The position numbers were made by a program, and so were the translations under genes. Below are positions 63,148-64,000 of a stretch of DNA of 64,000 bases, in pieces; the first letter of the stretch is position 1, and every line of letters begins with the position of its first letter. The DNA comes from Rhynchopus sp. YZ270_cl-10. Lineage: Eukaryota > Euglenozoa > Diplonemea > Diplonemida > Diplonemidae. The DNA is taken from positions 248,001-312,000 of the forward strand of contig OZ037837.1 in the NCBI GenBank assembly GCA_964035575.1, in the 5' to 3' direction. The notes beneath the pieces are model-generated. The model was not told the origin of the DNA and searched no databases. It saw only the letters and a list, made by a program, of their open reading frames with translations.

Positions 63148-64000
63148 GGGATGGAAACAGAGTGTGGGGAAAACACTGGAGAACACGAGAGGCTGGTGTG
63201 TGGTGATCGTTGTTAAGATTCTGCACCACTCACCACCCCAGAAGTGACAGCGTTCTTGCTCCTCCTCTGCCCCTCCCCACCCACGTATCCACTTCCACCT
63301 CCGGCAAGTCAGCAAGATAGCGCACAGTCCAGCTATGTCCTGCAGCTGCGAGGATAAGACATGTGTGTCTCTCGTTGTCTGTGACACGCACTCCCGCACC
63401 TGAATACAACTGCTCGTTCGTCCTTTGAAACAAAGTAAGAAAAGCGGAGAGGAGAGAGGTGGTCCTTTTGTCTCTTTAATTTTGAAAACTTCGTTTTCAA
63501 GATAAAATAAAATAAAAACAAGGATAAAATAACAAAACACTTCTCGTTAAAGCAGGATGACGTAACGTGACCCCTTATTTGCAGCTCCAAAGTGTCGAAC
63601 ACTGTTTCCATTCCCAAATCTTCCGCACACGTTTGTGTTCCAACGACGCAGTTTTCCGTGAAAGAAAAGGGAGTCCTTGTTCATCTGTTCTCTTCATCTG
63701 GTCTAGCTTGCTGGAGGGAGTTCAAGACAAGACACCTCTTCTCGCTGTGTCTGTACCTACAAGGGTATGTCATTCAACCCCCCCAGTGAGCCAGTCGTGC
63801 CTGGCGTCCAGGTGGGGAAAAAAAGAAGAGGAGACTGTGAACTGAAATGTGCGATTTTGTGCACACAGATGTTAGGAAGAATGACATAAAAAACAAATGT
63901 GACTTGAAACGCAAAGCCCTCTCGTGCACAGTGTATGACCGGTGCACCGTGGGTGGGTGCAGTCCTACATCCATTTCGTGATGATAAAAATTTGACAAGA
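63148..64000. other. Non-coding right edge
   Basis: No gene recognised. The first 100 bases match the upstream flank of LRR gene 1 (caccactcaccaccccagaa at 63223 and 59685), then the two diverge. The rest is AT-rich without a convincing frame; a gene could begin beyond the window. Confidence 0.5.

Overview
The window reads as nuclear DNA of a unicellular eukaryote (protist). Host coding regions are long, GC-rich and mostly uninterrupted, with AT-rich, repeat-laden spacers of 0.2 to 3 kb between them. Every host gene I accept lies on the minus strand across 61 kb. Together with retroelements in the order gag, tyrosine recombinase, reverse transcriptase/RNase H (the order known from VIPER-type elements of trypanosomatids) this hints at a euglenozoan such as a diplonemid or kinetoplastid relative, but that is an inference. 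One gene carries a clear GT-AG intron. No rRNA, tRNA, spliced-leader RNA or CRISPR array was recognised.

Layout. 1-2340: non-coding, mostly one 1.87 kb element with terminal inverted repeats. 2345-3082: SAM-like plus double ubiquitin-like protein. 3083-7745: spacer with a retroelement-end relic, a small inverted-repeat element, a Tc1/mariner transposon (4385-5419) and small palindromic repeats. 7746-11252: a DOMON and ferric-reductase/NADPH-oxidase type flavocytochrome. 11253-14177: spacer with relics of both retroelement families, diverged repeats, a 220 bp direct repeat and a perfect hairpin. 14178-31063: a block of DIRS/VIPER-like retroelements: family B, with family A nested in a G-rich 12-bp coding minisatellite, followed by a head-to-tail duplicate of the right half.

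31219-49886 is a tandem array of five membrane adenylyl cyclases, each with six predicted membrane helices, a complete class III catalytic domain and a second, degenerate cyclase-like domain. Between cyclases 1 and 2 sits a membrane-anchored SGNH/PC-esterase-like gene made of two exons; pieces related to it lie in other spacers, so the ancestral duplication unit may have held both genes. 53255-56824 encodes a WSC, Pro/Thr-rich, seven-helix membrane protein. 57967-63147 holds two tandem genes for B-box zinc-finger, coiled-coil, ten-LRR proteins (TRIM-like without a RING). The remainder to 64000 shows no gene.

Functional themes are cell-surface sensing and redox: surface reductase, receptor-like cyclases, surface esterase, WSC-type surface protein, and cytosolic B-box/LRR proteins. 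No pathway linking them is shown by the sequence. The retroelements look young: reading frames are open and the two B right halves are almost identical.
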